DNA of 64,000 bases from Allolobophora icterica (GCA_963556255.1 OY744608.1:13072321-13136320); one strand, 5' to 3'. Shown: positions 27,483-39,545, counted from the first letter of the stretch. Notes: generated by a model from the letters alone, not told the origin. Made by a program: numbers and translations.

Positions 27483-27935
27483 TTGTCACTCAATATTGAT
27501 AAAACAAAATTTATTATGTTTCGATCCCACTGTAAACTGTTGCTAATTTGTAACTACAGATTTACAATGGATTGCAAATTTATTATGCAGGCTGAGTTGC
27601 CTAAACTTTTCCGTGTGTATCTGGACCAGCACCTCACTTGGAAAGAACGCATTATGCAAATATCTAAGAAATTAGCCAAGAATATCAGCATAGTATCAGG
27701 GATTCGCCGATCGTTGTCTCTCTTAAACTACTCTACAAAGCTATTATTATTCCTTAACTTCCCTTATTTGTCATACTGTAACATTTTGTTGAACTCAAGT
27801 TATCCTTCTTATTTGAGAGAATTGGAGATTTTACAAAAGCGTGCTATTCGAACCATTTTCATGTTGCACTGGTCTACCTGCAGTAGGCCTATGAAACCCA
27901 TTTTCGAACCTATAATATACTTAGATTAACAGATA
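27483..27935 (+). pseudogene. LINE reverse transcriptase fragment
   Basis: The frame reads LNIDKTKFIMFRS, then VYLDQHLTWKERI, ISKKLAKNISIVSGIRR, YLSYCNILL and ILQKRAIRTIF. This is the thumb and following region of jockey/CR1-type reverse transcriptases (LN-x-x-KTK-x-x-x-F; LGV-x-x-D-x-x-L-x-W; YPYLxYCNxVW; LQK-x-x-x-R-x-I). The FADD catalytic motif lies upstream and is missing. Changes such as YLSYCNILL against the usual YCNxVW show decay. Confidence 0.85.
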
Positions 27936-28869
27936 TAAATAAGTTTCGAATTCATTATTCGTGTTTCGCTACCATCACAGATTGTTACCCTGTACATTTG
28001 ATGGTTAGTTTTATGACTATCATTAGATTAGTGGTTTCGTGAAAATGTAAGTATTTCTCACATTGCACTATATCAAACCACAGAATCAAACCTAGTCTGG
28101 GGAATAGCAAACTGATGAAGGTGGTTACAAAATATATCATTTAATCAAACAGCAATACTGACCCCACTCGCATCACACGTTACAGAATTATTAGATCTGA
28201 AATGTTATAGATAATAATAATTATAATAAGTTAATAAAACTGTTACTTATCTAATCTTCATTGTCTTCCGTCTGTCTTGTTCATCCATTCCTACGTCCTC
28301 TTCCCGATCCCACCGAACAGCTTTCCTGGCGCTGACTGAATATCTCTCCTTCGATCCTCCTCTTAATAGGATTTTCTCGTTAGCTTCCTAGCTATCCACT
28401 TCCTCCAAATACCACTAACTCCCTCATCTGCCTATAGTCGGTCTGTCAGACGCAGCTTATTTGGGTAACCAGCCGACCAGTACTAAATATAAGACCACCT
28501 CTAAAAATCACTTGCCCACTACTACAACCCACACTGCTTCCAGGCATATCCCTTGTGTACTGACAGCCTGGCAACTCCAAGTGACCAAATGCATCCCAGT
28601 CATCCAGCTCCTTCCTCATGCCAACTGCACCAGCGCATACCGCTGGCCAGGTCCCTAAGCTGCTTTACACTGATATCTGATGCTGCCAAATTACCAGCCA
28701 GACAGAAACTTGTTTCCCTTCAGACTATATTTTTATATGCACTCTGCAATAGTGTCGTTTCTATCTGTACAAATACAACTGCTGCGAACCCCAGCCCTGT
28801 TATAGTTTCATCAGGGAACTGCTGTGCATTGGCCCTAATCACTACACTAGAACTTTGTTAAGTACAGCA
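27936..28869. other. Interrupted LINE region, no gene seen
   Basis: The LINE coding remnant becomes unreadable after 27935. The stretch at about 28210-28860, with pyrimidine-rich 28260-28460, has no clear origin and may be an insertion into the LINE, because LINE 3' sequence resumes at about 28870. Confidence 0.4.
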
Positions 28870-29275
28870 CCGATTGATACTGCACATACTATGGGATGAA
28901 ATTATTCTCGATAAAATGCTCTGGCCCTTCGGTATGGAATAATCTTTCAAATGATGAAACAAATTTACCCACCCTTAATATGTTTAAGAAAAAAACTTAA
29001 CGACTGTTTGATCTCTGTGTATTAAGACTTAAACTATCGGTCATGTTAGTTCGTTTGAGTTGTTTATTATACAAACATAGAGTACATTTAATTCTTGCAC
29101 AGTTACTGCTGCCAAAAATTATCCAGAAAAAGGCCATTCCAACCTCATTAGGTGTATATGACCTTTCTGGGTTGACCTTTTGACTTTTGCATGATCTACT
29201 GTAAGTTTTTAAGTTTGTACTGACTGCTGTTATTGTGATAATGTTATGATGTTGAACTTGAAGCTCAGTAAATAA
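28870..29275 (+). repeat. LINE 3' end
   Basis: Broken frames near 28920-29010 read ALRYGIIFQMMKQIYP and CLRKK, similar to the YG-x-x-LWN-x-L ... FKKKLK end of LINE polyproteins. This is followed by a probable 3' UTR ending AATAAATGAC near 29274. It probably belongs to the same insertion as 27483-27935. Confidence 0.55.
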
Positions 29276-29344
29276 ATGACTGTCTTTTACTTGGTAATCT
29301 ATTGCATCGTATTGTTCTACTCTGAAATATTTGTTAAAATCTAA

Positions 29345-29500
29345 GCTGAAACTGACTTTGGATCTTCAAAAGGTGAGTCACCTTTTGTACAGGTGGTACA
29401 TTCTGGGAAAGCACTGAATTCTGCCGCGCAGGCGAGGATATGAACACCCAATCCTCGATTGACAGTCCAGCGCGCTAACCAATAGACAATCGCGCATTCT
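29345..29500 (-). repeat. tRNA-derived SINE-like sequence
   Basis: On the minus strand, GTCTATTGGTTAGCGCGCTGG (A-box like) is followed at normal distance by GGGTGTTCATATCCTCG (degraded B box). The head is tRNA-like but the B box and stems are imperfect, so this is a SINE head or tRNA pseudogene. Confidence 0.55.
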
Positions 29501-29691
29501 AGATTATAAGTAGAGCACAAAGCAATTAAGGAGTAGAAGCCCACGTGCTCTAGATTTGTTTTTAGAACCTTATGCGAAGATTTAGCAAAGAAGGGGAAGG
29601 AGGATATTTAGTATAGGGGAAACGGATACGAAACCGTGGCAAACGGAAATTTGGGGAGCATGAGAATGAATAGCATACCACGGCGGTAGAT

Positions 29692-29742
29692 GATTGTGGG
29701 CCTACGTACTACAAGCGGGGTTGTACGTAGTAGGCCCACGAC
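29692..29742. repeat. Inverted repeat (hairpin)
   Basis: GTGGGCCTACGTACTACAA and GTTGTACGTAGTAGGCCCAC face each other across a 5-base loop, with small mismatches. Confidence 0.7.
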
Positions 29743-30130
29743 CGTGTGCTTGTCGTCGCTAATTGGGTCCTTAAGTGTCGAAGGGAACTGGGAGGCTGAT
29801 ACGTGCTGCCGTCCAGTCATCACTCGCGCCGCTGCCTCTCTTTCTCTGTAAGCCCCACTCTACTCTATACGGCTCGAAAACTATTTGCCGATTAGATTAC
29901 TGTGTATTTTGGGAAACAGTGTTATCTGATCGGGGTAATCTCAGAGTGGTTTCCTACTTCGTCAACCGATATGCCGCTATTCCGCTTTTAATACGTGAGT
30001 GAGATTTTTCTATAGGCTTACCAGTCTGTATAATGGTTTAGGTATGTAAAGATAAGCTCTGCCATGGGCCCGTATAGCGTAAGGATAGGCGCGTATGTAC
30101 GTGCGTAGGAATACGTATGCACGTCCCCGG

Positions 30131-30139
30131 TATGTGTAG

Positions 30140-30205
<66 letters not shown>

Positions 30206-30250
30206 GGGTGGGGGTGGGGGTGTGTGGGTGGGTGTGTGTGTATGTGGGTG
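30131..30250. repeat. (GT)n and GGGT-rich microsatellite
   Basis: A GT run of about 55 bp changes to GGGTGGGTGTGGG-type sequence. The G-rich strand could form G-quadruplex-like structure. It lies directly in front of a SINE-like unit. Confidence 0.9.
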
Positions 30251-30465
30251 GCACGGAAGCCGACTGGTTAGAATTCTGCTGAGCCTGTAACGTGGAGAGC
30301 ACGGGTTTGAGTCTCCACAGATACTGTTATACTGTGCAGGGATTTTGAGCAAGGCTTTCACGCTCAGTTGCTCACCGCAACGATGAGCTGCTCACCGCAA
30401 AGATGTTCTGTCTTATGATCGTGTGTGCACTTCTGAGCTTTGGAAGGAGGACAATATTGTACTGC
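30246..30465 (+). repeat. tRNA-derived SINE
   Basis: The head GTGGCACGGAAGCCGACTGG, then TTAGAATTCTGCTGAGCC and a B box GGGTTTGAGTCTCC, follows the order of a tRNA gene. The body carries GCTCACCGCAACGATGA twice and CACTTCTGAGCTTTGGAAGG; the latter resembles 10327-10350 (CACTTCTGAACTTCGTAAGG), so a related copy exists there. Confidence 0.65.
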
Positions 30466-30539
30466 AGTTGTATTGTTTGTTTGTTTGTACACATTTAATC
30501 GTGTATGTATGTACTATGTGAACCTACGTAGGCCCCTAT

Positions 30540-30665
30540 GTATGCCAGTACGTATGAGTGTATGTATGCTTGTATGCATGAGTGTATGTATGCTTGTATG
30601 TATGAGTGTATGTATGCTTGTATGTATATATGTGTGTATGCAAGTGCGTTGAGATGGGTGTGTAA
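30540..30665. repeat. GTAT-rich minisatellite
   Basis: About four copies of a 24-bp unit GTATGAGTGTATGTATGCTT in tandem. Confidence 0.8.
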
Positions 30666-31566
30666 GTATGTGTGCGTGCCTATGTGGCGCTTGATATATC
30701 TTGATATATCCATTCCTATCTGTGTGTGCGTGTCTTTCTCACTCACATTTTCTGTCTGTATTTTCCTTTGTCTGTGTCTGTCTGTGTCTTTCTCTTTCTC
30801 GCTGTCTCTGAACCATTTTTGGATGTCTATTCACAAAGCATTTTGAATTAGAATGCGTGAGGAACGATTGTAGGCTTTCTATATCCTGATTGCATATATT
30901 ATCATATAGGTCACGGACGATCGGCCTATTTATCCCTTCACATTATTAGGGCCTACAGCTGTCACGAAGCTGTATAAGAATAGATCTATAATAATAATAT
31001 TTTGTACCGGCTTACATAATTGGCAATGACGCGAGTGCCTGAAAGGGAAATCTTCCAATCAATCATAGAATTCAATCAATCATAGAATTTATATATAGCG
31101 CCTCTTCAAGGGCTCTACTCAGAGGCGCTCCCGAGCCAGGCCTGATGATGTTTAACCTCCAATGTTTGTGAGGTGCATTTATATAGCGCCACTCAAATGG
31201 CGTGGAAAGTGTTCTATAAACACCTCGTTGTGTAGCTGCATCGGTTAATATATCAGATGTGCGAATCTTGGATCCAGGCAGTTCGGGAGCAGGCGACGCG
31301 CCTCACAAAGTCTTTGGAAGCGCCAGGAGTTGAAGTGCGGCAGTAGAAGGTTTTGGTTGATGAGGCCGATCCAGGCTCAAGTGAGGAAACTTTCCCCATA
31401 GTGCCATCCGGATGGTGCAAGATTTTTATGACCTTTCTAGCGACCTTCCATGCCATTTTATTACGACTTCTTGGTTTTTTAAATAATTTTTCGTACAGCT
31501 GTATGATCTGTGGTAGTGTTCCACCTTAATTTTGTTAGGCCTATGCAGCACGCAGGAGGAGCTATG
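30666..31566. other. Intergenic; LINE-like 3' fragments
   Basis: At 31075-31135 (TATATAGCGCCTCTTCAAGG ... CAGAGGCGCTCCC) and 31172-31195 (TTTATATAGCGCCACTC) are blocks shared with other LINE-like 3' ends in this window. No gene seen. Confidence 0.45.
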
Positions 31567-31954
31567 CAGTGGCGGCGCTACCATGGGTCGCGGCAGGTCA
31601 TTTTACCTGCCTATTTTACTCTTGACCTGCCTTATGACCTGCCTATTTTATTCTTGACAGGTCTGATTGACTGTTTCTGTAATGTCGTGCGTCTTATTAG
31701 CATACATGTTCATGATGTTCTGAGTAGCTAATCAGTACTTCAAAGTCTGTAATGAGTAGTAAATTAACTAAAGTCAATTGGGTTATAAGCGTTCAATGAT
31801 AATTCTCTTCGTTTTATATATCTAAGTTATGCTGCTTATGTTGAGGTCATGCTGCTTGACGCGTCAAACTCAAACATTAACTTCTTCAACCTGCTGAATA
31901 ACTCCCATGACCTTGGCGCGACCTGCTGAAATTGTATAGCTGGCGCCGCCACTG
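31567..31954. mobile_element. hAT-like MITE, CAGTGGCGGCGC family
   Basis: It starts CAGTGGCGGCGCTACC and ends GGCGCCGCCACTG. The flanks GAGCTATG and GAACTATG match at 7 of 8. The body contains repeated GACCTGCC and AGGTC motifs near both ends. Confidence 0.82.
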
Positions 31955-32253
31955 GAACTATGGCACATATGACACCGGATGACCCATTCTTGGATCTGTC
32001 CCGCGAATGCTTTTATCCACCTCCACCAAAACATTGTTACATGACGGGCTTTGCAAAGACCTGCCCGTGCACGATGCTAAGAGCCCGATAATGCACTAAT
32101 AGGTCCAGCGTAATTTCAGTTAGCCTATCTGTGGGAGGCCCCAAATCTGGAGTAGAGCCACCACAAATCTAATGACAAAGCATCAACCTTTAATTCTTTG
32201 AGCTGAGCAGTTGTGCGTTGAGGAATTGCTGAAGCTATCTATGCAGTATAACC

Positions 32254-33253
32254 CAGTCTTGTTGTCAAGACCTTAAACCTCAAGACCAAGACCAAGACCT
32301 TGAACCTCAAGACCAAGACCAAGACCTTGAACCTCAAGACCAAGACCAAGACCTTGAACCTCAAGACCAAGACCAAGACCTTGAACCTCAAGACCAAGAA
32401 CCTCAAGACCAAGACCAAGACCTTGAACCTCAAGACCAAGAACCTCAAGACCAAGACCAAGACCTTGAACCTCAAGACCAAGAACCTCAAGACCAAGACC
32501 AAGACCAGGACCTTGAACCTCAAGACCAAGACCGAGACCAAGACCCACAAAAATCACAGTCGTATCCAGACTTCTATTCCTCACTAAAAATTGTCAAGTC
32601 GGACTACTCGTTATTTTAATGAAAACATGAGTTTTTTTCTTTTATTCAAGCAAAACAACTCTAAATGGAGACTGCAGAGAATTCAGAATTCGTATTTACA
32701 AAAGTCCTTCATGAGAAATGTTATTCCAAATGCCTGTTGAATTATATAAAAACCAATTTGCTCACAATTTTCTGACCAAGACGTCACCTGTGGGGCCTCA
32801 TAAAAATTCTGCCATGTGAAAAAACACGGTCTACAAGAAATCGCTAGCACACAAAGCAGCTTTTCAAGAACCGAATGTAAATGTACAAATTAATCATGAG
32901 TCTGTTTTGAAATCATTCCATGTTAAATAACGGGAAGTCAAAATAATTGTCCAAAACAGCAGCGAAGCCTCATTCACACCGTGTAAATACTAAAGCAATA
33001 ACTGTATGAGTAATATTATTGGATAAATTTTTAAAATTCTTTCCGTTTGTTAAAATTAATGATTATTCATATTGACAAAAGTCTTGGTCTTGGTCTTGTA
33101 AAACCAAGACCAAGACTTTGAACCTCAAGACCAAGACCAAGACCTTGAACCTCAAGACCAAGACCAAGACCTTTGGTCTCAAGACCAAGACTTTTAAAAA
33201 CGAACTCGAGTGCACTCGATACTAAGACCTTGGTCTCGAGGACAACAAGGCTG
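32254..33253. mobile_element. 1-kb hAT-like element with subterminal tandem arrays
   Basis: The left end CAGTCTTGTTGTCAAGACC and the right end GGACAACAAGGCTG are inverted. The perfect 8-bp repeat GTATAACC lies at 32246-32253 and 33254-33261. Inside the left end is an array of CAAGACCAAGACCTTGAACC units at 32272-32545. A shorter array of the same unit lies inside the right end at 33085-33210. The 500-bp core has no usable open frame. Confidence 0.9.
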
Positions 33254-33805
33254 GTATAACCTCAGAAAGGGAGACCCGAATCCGCGCAGTCCTCGTTAAA
33301 ATGTTCACGAACAAAACAATCTATAGCCGTTGTTTTGACCGCTCGTATATACTAGCATGTTTGTGTGACACTGTCTTATAAAATATCACACAAGAGCATT
33401 CTATTACTTGCCTCAACGGACGGGGAGTTAATCCGAATGACAATGCCGGTAGATTGAACCTGACCAGACACACGCATTGGTGCATTGTTGGATCTTTTTA
33501 CACGTCCTTTTGATTAAAACATTTCGGCATATTGTATGAGGAATGTCTGATGCCTGTGTTCTTGGCGGATGTTGCCCGTATGCATGCAGGCGTGTCTAGG
33601 CTCACATGTAGCATTGCACGCGCATATGCTGGTGTATACGGGGGCGCATATGCTGGTCTACGGGCAGTCACTTTCAGTGTTGGAGGGAGGCCCCCGATAA
33701 ACCTCCAGGTTTTTTTTATCTCCGTCTGTCGTAGTTCTGTGATTTGTTTAGAAGAATCAAATGTCAAAATCTGACATAACCTGTGGTAAAGTCAGTTGGT
33801 CTAGC
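33254..33805. other. Intergenic, no gene seen
   Basis: No recognisable coding sequence or element ends. The CAS-locus duplication begins at about 33806. Confidence 0.35.
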
Positions 33806-34883
33806 ACAGGTCATTGCTCGGGTCAAATGGTCAATCTCTCATGCCTAATTACGCGCTGTGTATATGTCTGAAACATAAGTAGACTCACATATACGCGCAC
33901 GCACAAATACAAACACACCACACACAAACACACGTGCGCACACACGCAGTTTTGTATTCTAGACATTCATGTCGAAGACTAGGCTAAGCTTCAACCGGAC
34001 TCTTCCTGGAAGGTCCAGTTCCGGTAGTAGCCATTGGCACCACAGTAGGTTTTCCCCTCCGTTGCAGGGCCTTGTCATAACGATTGCCACTCGTGGAGAA
34101 GAAGGAAGTATCAATTCACAAACTATAGTATATGGACATAGGCCTGATCTAATGTGTGATTAACGATATGCCTGCTCATCGCGCAAGATTGCGCAACCTG
34201 TTAATAAATCATATTGTCGTTGATATCACGACAAGTGAGATTCAGTGGTTGGAAAAGGCCTACGAGCAACAATGGCCCAGAACTGAAATCGGAAACTTCA
34301 GTTTTCATTGGAATTATGACCCACCCTGGTATATGTTGGTCTTATAGTATATATTAGGCCCCTACATGCAGTACGAATGTGTACGTACGCAGTTGTGCTT
34401 GTACGTATGTTCGTATGCAAGTCCAATGCAAGTCTATCCAATCTAAGAAATTTTATAGCGCCACTCTAAAAAAAATCTTCGAGGCATTTTAATAGTCGAT
34501 GGTCGCCACTATTTAAAAGGGCATCGTTCCTACTAGTATCGTTGCGCAAACCAAATTCCAGGGTGAGTGTACCAGGATTAAGTTATGAAGAAAAAGGTGT
34601 GGTCTATTGAAAGCCTCTCGAAAGTGCTCACTTGTGGCTAACAGATCTAAACGAGTACAATTTCAAGTAGACACAAAATAAGGCTCCCTCAATGCTGTAC
34701 GGAACTAAATGCAATGGCTTCTACATGCGATGGAAGGCTGCTTACAAGGAAGGTCCACCATAGCTTTAGGGCATTCCAGCAAAACTTGATAGGTTGTTTA
34801 GCGTCATAGATCTGCGAATTTCAAATACGCGATGGTTTATTTTCAGCAGCTGCGACAAACGAAGTGTTGGAATCTTCGACACG

Positions 34884-37800
34884 ATGCTTATTGCCAAGGC
34901 CGTCTACGACAACGAGGCCGAGACGAACGATGAGCTTTCGTTCGACCGCGAAGACATCCTGGCCGTCCTTGAGCAGGACTACAACGGCATGGAAGGATGG
35001 TGGCTCTGTTCCCTCCGAGGCAAAACTGGCATCGCGCCAGCCAACCGGCTTCTAGTTATACATGTCAGTTTATACGCACGTACACTTACAACCGTATAAT
35101 TACTTCTAATGCACCACTTAGGCCTACTTCGTAAAAAATTATTATCTAGCGATTTCTACGAAACCCAAACACAGGAACAAGCTTATTCACAGGCGCTTAG
35201 TCTCCTACACCAAACATAAGTGCACAACATCGTCAAACTTTGAAAGCTACGCGTGCTCGATAAATTATACTCTAGAAGTTATTGCGCAATGACTTCCATA
35301 CTTCATTTGGCATCATAAAGCTAAAAATGCGGAAAGCAACCTAAGGGTTTCTGACTAGTAAAGGTTCCCCATACATATAAAAACGAGTGCAGCGCAGCAA
35401 CTGCTTAGGGGCCATCCATATATTACGTACGCATGGAGGGGAGAGGGGAGGGGGTAACACAAATGCATGTGTTTGCGTACGCTTGCGAACGGAAGCGGTG
35501 GGGGTAAAACCTATAATTCGTCTATATTGGCCCTCAAATTGATTGGCCTTCAAGTGACCCAGAGTTCAATCTTTAAGCTATCAGGTACTGTCAGGGGAAA
35601 CAGGACTGTGGGAGAGGTGTCACTTATAAGATCTTACGTCCTTACGCTTTTATTAAACATCACAGCTGAGCTGTGAGTCCATGGATTACTCATCCTTCTA
35701 TCTGGCCTAAAGTGCAGACAGCCTCTGCCGAACAAACACATTCTACAGCTGGTCTACGTCAAGCGTAGGTACGCAGGTGGGGGTCGAAAAAAGTACACTT
35801 GCGAACAGGGAGGGGGACGGATTCAATTTTCCGGGATTTTTGCGTACGTAATATATGGATGGCCCCTTACACACAGAAACTATAAACTTTAGGTCGCAGT
35901 TTGAAACTGTGTGCAGCCAAAATTTTAGTAAAATTGTACCACGCGCTAAGCTCGCGAAACGATAAAGAGATTTGCGATATTTCTTGTAGAAAATTGATGT
36001 AAAATCGTCGTCAACTAATGTCAAAGGGCCGAGATTCCCAAGTGAGGAAGTCCGATCCATGGACTACGATTTTCCAAAACCAGTAGTTCCGAGGAAGATC
36101 GGAGGAAGCTTCGACAACCTTCTGGCCATCACAGAAGACGACTGCTACCGCGGTGTCCAGGGCGGTCATGTGTCGCGATCAGGCGGATCAACACCATCTG
36201 GGAGACTCGAAGCTCAGGCCAGTCTCGCAAGAAAACGTGGTGTAAGTATCGACAACCTGTTGACGTCTTCTAATTTCACGGAATATGCTGTTCCAGTCTC
36301 AATGTCCCCAAACGACTACGAAGTACCTAAGAAGAATTATGGAAAGAAAGCAAGCAACAGTCCGGACAAGTCCAGCAACGGGAAAGGAATGTCGTCGAAC
36401 TACAGCCAGCGTAGTAAAAACTCATCTGATCAAACGTATGAAACGCCAAAGCAGCCTCCTGATCGCCATCCAAAAAATCTTCCGGTGCCTGAACTGAAGC
36501 TGTGGGACAGAGACTCCTGTCTGGCGGACTACGACACACCAACAAGTGGCGGTACAGTGGGTACGGGGGCTAAGTATCTTGAGGGCAAAGGTCAAGTGGC
36601 TCAACAACATGTCAAACGTTCGGCTGAAACTCAGGCTAAACCTGCAGCTGCGGCAACCAGAGATCCTCGAGCTAACAAGCCGTTTAGTGAGGTTCAGAAA
36701 TGTGAAATTATTGACCCTGCGTTTCTGGCCAGGTTAAGCGATGTCCAGAGTGCAGTGATGCAGATTACAAGCTATGCTGACAAATGGAGGGCTTGTATGA
36801 ACCCCAGTACGAAGCTATCCATTGTCAAACAGGTCTGTGTTGCTGTGTGGAAAAAACTTCAAGCCTTGATTGTGGAATTTTCAAAGTGTCTTGCGAAGTT
36901 TAAAGGACGGGCTTTTACGCCTCTGGCCGACCGTCTTGGTGCTATTAAGGTTGTTACTGCCGAACTGGAAAAAATTCTGAACTACATCAGCTCATGTGAC
37001 CCCAACGCCATCTACAGGGGTTGTATTGATTATGTTACAGAGCTTGTCATCATTGCCAAAGATATAGAATGTCATCTCGATTACTGTTGTTCTTTTTTAA
37101 ACAATGACCTCGGCAATCTCTTAGACTGCCCAAACAAAGCATCAAAAAATGTCAGCTTTGCCAGACTTTCAAACTCTGATGACACGCCTTCGGAAGCTGA
37201 TAAACGCAAAATGCAACAAAGACGTGCCCCAGCTCTTCCGCCTCCAAGACTAAATTTTAAAACTTCGGAACATTTTGAAGACGATTTTTCAATAAGCGCC
37301 GTCAATTATAATGCGAAAACGCCAACATATGGCCGGTCATTCAGTTATGACCAACTTTCCAGTGACTACGATACCCCCAGGGGTTCGTCCAAGGAGGTTG
37401 AAAAGAGCCCCAATCAACGCCCTGACAGGCTGGCCCCCGTTCTAAGGGTTGGTGCCAGTCGGTCGGCTGATGTGGGGCGTACCAAACGAGACGCAGTCGT
37501 CCTCGAAAAGAGTGGGGAGACTTTCGACATACTCCAACGTCGCAATGCTCACTCACCAATTGCTCCCTCGAAGTTGATAGCCGAGAGAACGAAATCGGAC
37601 ATAGCCGACAAAACGGACCGTTTAGATGTATCCAACACAGCCGAATACGACTATCCTACAGCTGCAGATGAAGGCACAAAGCAAACCGTCACCCACATTC
37701 AAAATTCACGTGACTCGTCACGTGGTCTGGAAGGACCAATCACAGTCTACGACAAACGAATGCTCGTCTTCTACAGCGAACGGTTGAATGCGGAGCTGAT

Positions 37801-38146
37801 TCAACTGAAGAGCAGTTGCCAAGCGGTGCACTACCGTCCCGCTGTAGCTAGCGACGGACAGAAGACGCTGTCTGCACAGATTCAGGCGATAGTCATTTCC
37901 GCCCACAGGCTGGTGTTTGTTGCAGACACGTTGGTTAAGAAAATTTCTGGCGTTGCTGTAAGGAAACAGTTAGAGAGACAGGCACTGGAAATCATAGACA
38001 AGGCAAAATCGATTGCCATGTTGGCGAAGTCCTCGTCTGTTTCTGGAAGGAGTTCGAATCGGCAGCAGCTTTTAGAGGGGACTGATAATCTGTTAGCCGC
38101 TGCTTTTGCTTTTCAGGATATCGTAATAAGGGGGAGTAAGTCATAG
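34884..38146 (+). CDS. CAS-family scaffold (p130Cas/NEDD9-like), copy 1
   Basis: Exons 34884-35063 and 35990-38146 join in phase 0 (CAT/GTCAGT donor, TTGTAG acceptor) to give 778 residues. CAS proteins are focal-adhesion adaptors: SRC and FAK phosphorylate YxxP sites that recruit CRK and drive actin and migration signalling. The SH3 domain is residues 1-60 (AKAVYDNEAE, LEQDYNGMEGWWLCSL, GIAPANRL). A substrate region follows with YDFP (86), YAVP (159), YEVP (170), YETP (210) and YDTP (241). A four-helix bundle lies at about 300-440 (VWKKLQALIVEFSK). Then come an APALPPPR SH3 ligand, YDTP and YDYP motifs, and the C-terminal domain at about 642-778 (AIVISAHRLVFVADTL). Seven YxxP sites are fewer than the about 15 of human BCAR1. 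An acceptor-like TTTTCAG at 34840-34846 implies an upstream 5' exon not identified; codons before Met 34884 are open, so the true N terminus may be longer. Confidence 0.92.
35408..35866. mobile_element. Harbinger-like MITE in CAS copy 1 intron
   Basis: The ends GGGGCCATCCATATATTACG and CGTAATATATGGATGGCCCC are a perfect 20-bp inverted repeat continuing into TACGC. The 3-bp repeat TTA flanks it. The matching place in copy 2 (53861-53880, CAACTGCAAACACACAGA) has no insertion, which confirms the ends and the 3-bp duplication. Confidence 0.93.
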
Positions 38147-38200
38147 TCACTGCTAGTCAGTGATGGAATCGTAACAAACCAGATCAAATCAGAGGATGGG

Positions 38201-38863
38201 TCCCCATATCAAATGCTAGCAAATAACTTAACATATAACTTAAGCTCTCTCAACTCCAGGGTTAAGTAGGCCTACCCGGTATAAGGAAAAATTACTATTT
38301 TTATAAGACCTACAGCCTATTACATAGTCTAGCCCTATTATATAGACTATAAGCTTATGCCCATTGTATAGGCTAGGCCTTTGGCTTGTGTAATATACCA
38401 ACGGCCTCTTACATAAAACATCTTTACACCTTTTGTATAATGTCGACTATGTGCTTGGTAAAACAATCGTATAAAAGAGTTGAAGATATATAACACAACA
38501 GAACTTGATGTGTGATTCGTAACACAATTAGTTGCCACGAAACTGATATATGTGGAATCATTTCCCATTGCCTAAGAATAGTTCGCTTATTTTACAAGTT
38601 AATGAAGTCCAGTTTATATTGCCGTATACATAATTGGGCTGGTAGCGCTTCTGCGTAGATACCTTCAGAGGGCGCTATATAAAATTTTCAAAATGAATGA
38701 ATGAATGAATGAATGAATGAATGAATATGGAAAACTCTGATTATGGACGGCGTGTGTAGGCCTATAGATTATTTTTACCCTGCCGGTTTTTACTTGTGTG
38801 GTGTTCGTTCGTATGTAAAAACCATTGCAGTGAAGTCATTGTTAAACTATTTATGATCAGGTC
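38201..38863. other. Intergenic; LINE 3' tail with (GAAT)n
   Basis: At about 38640-38690 a LINE-like 3' end (GAGGGCGCTATATAAA) leads into a (GAAT)n tail at 38693-38727. The same tail type ends the LINE at 53270-53620. No gene was seen. Confidence 0.6.
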
Positions 38864-39062
38864 CATAGGCGTAATTTGTGGGGGGTACGAGGGGTACCCG
38901 TATCCCCCACGTTTTGGACTCGGGGGTACCGTACCCCCACTTTTTGAACAATGCCAATCAATATTTGTTATTGTGCCTTCCCGGAGATCGCAATCTCATT
39001 GCTTCGTGAATGTAAGAATTTGGTACCCCCCCCCCACTTTTTAGACCAAAGTTACGCCCCTG
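38864..39062. mobile_element. hAT-like MITE, (C/T)ATAGGCGTA family, copy 2
   Basis: It starts CATAGGCGTAATTTG and ends AAAGTTACGCCCCTG. The perfect 8-bp repeat ATCAGGTC lies at 38856-38863 and 39063-39070. It is about 90 percent similar by eye to copy 1 at 19912-20125. Confidence 0.92.
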
Positions 39063-39277
39063 ATCAGGTCAGTGCTATACCCAGCGAACAAAGAAACACA
39101 ATGTCATGTAATTAGATGAACGTAGGCCTGTATACAATGCAATACAATACAAGTGTAATCTGATAATGCTGTCCGTATACAAAGAAAGTTCAGAAGTGTG
39201 CGTTGAATCGGGGCAACAGAGGCGTTAAGAACCATAAACAAACACTTCCAGTCTGTCTCAGTAAAGTTTCAGTTTTG

Positions 39278-39431
<154 letters not shown>

Positions 39432-39545
39432 GGGTTGCGAGTACGAGGAGGTATAGAAATGGACTGCAGTTTAAGATGGAGGAGCCAGCAACTGTGAATG
39501 TAAGTAAATATATTCTGTATTATACCAGTTTTACCAGTTGCTTAA

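Larger units (their letters stand above)
33806..38200 (+). repeat. Segmental duplication of CAS locus, copy 1
   Basis: Homology with copy 2 begins near CAGGTCATTGCT (33804 and 46789) and runs through the intergenic 5' flank, the SH3 exon, the intron and the large exon. The order and orientation are the same in both copies. Copy 1 is about 4.4 kb; copy 2 spans about 10.4 kb because of insertions. Confidence 0.88.

Noticed and set aside
36285..37906. Alternative-frame and antisense open frames over the CAS large exon (60-75 codons)
   Set aside because: Shadows of the CAS coding frame, which has clear domain matches and splice borders.
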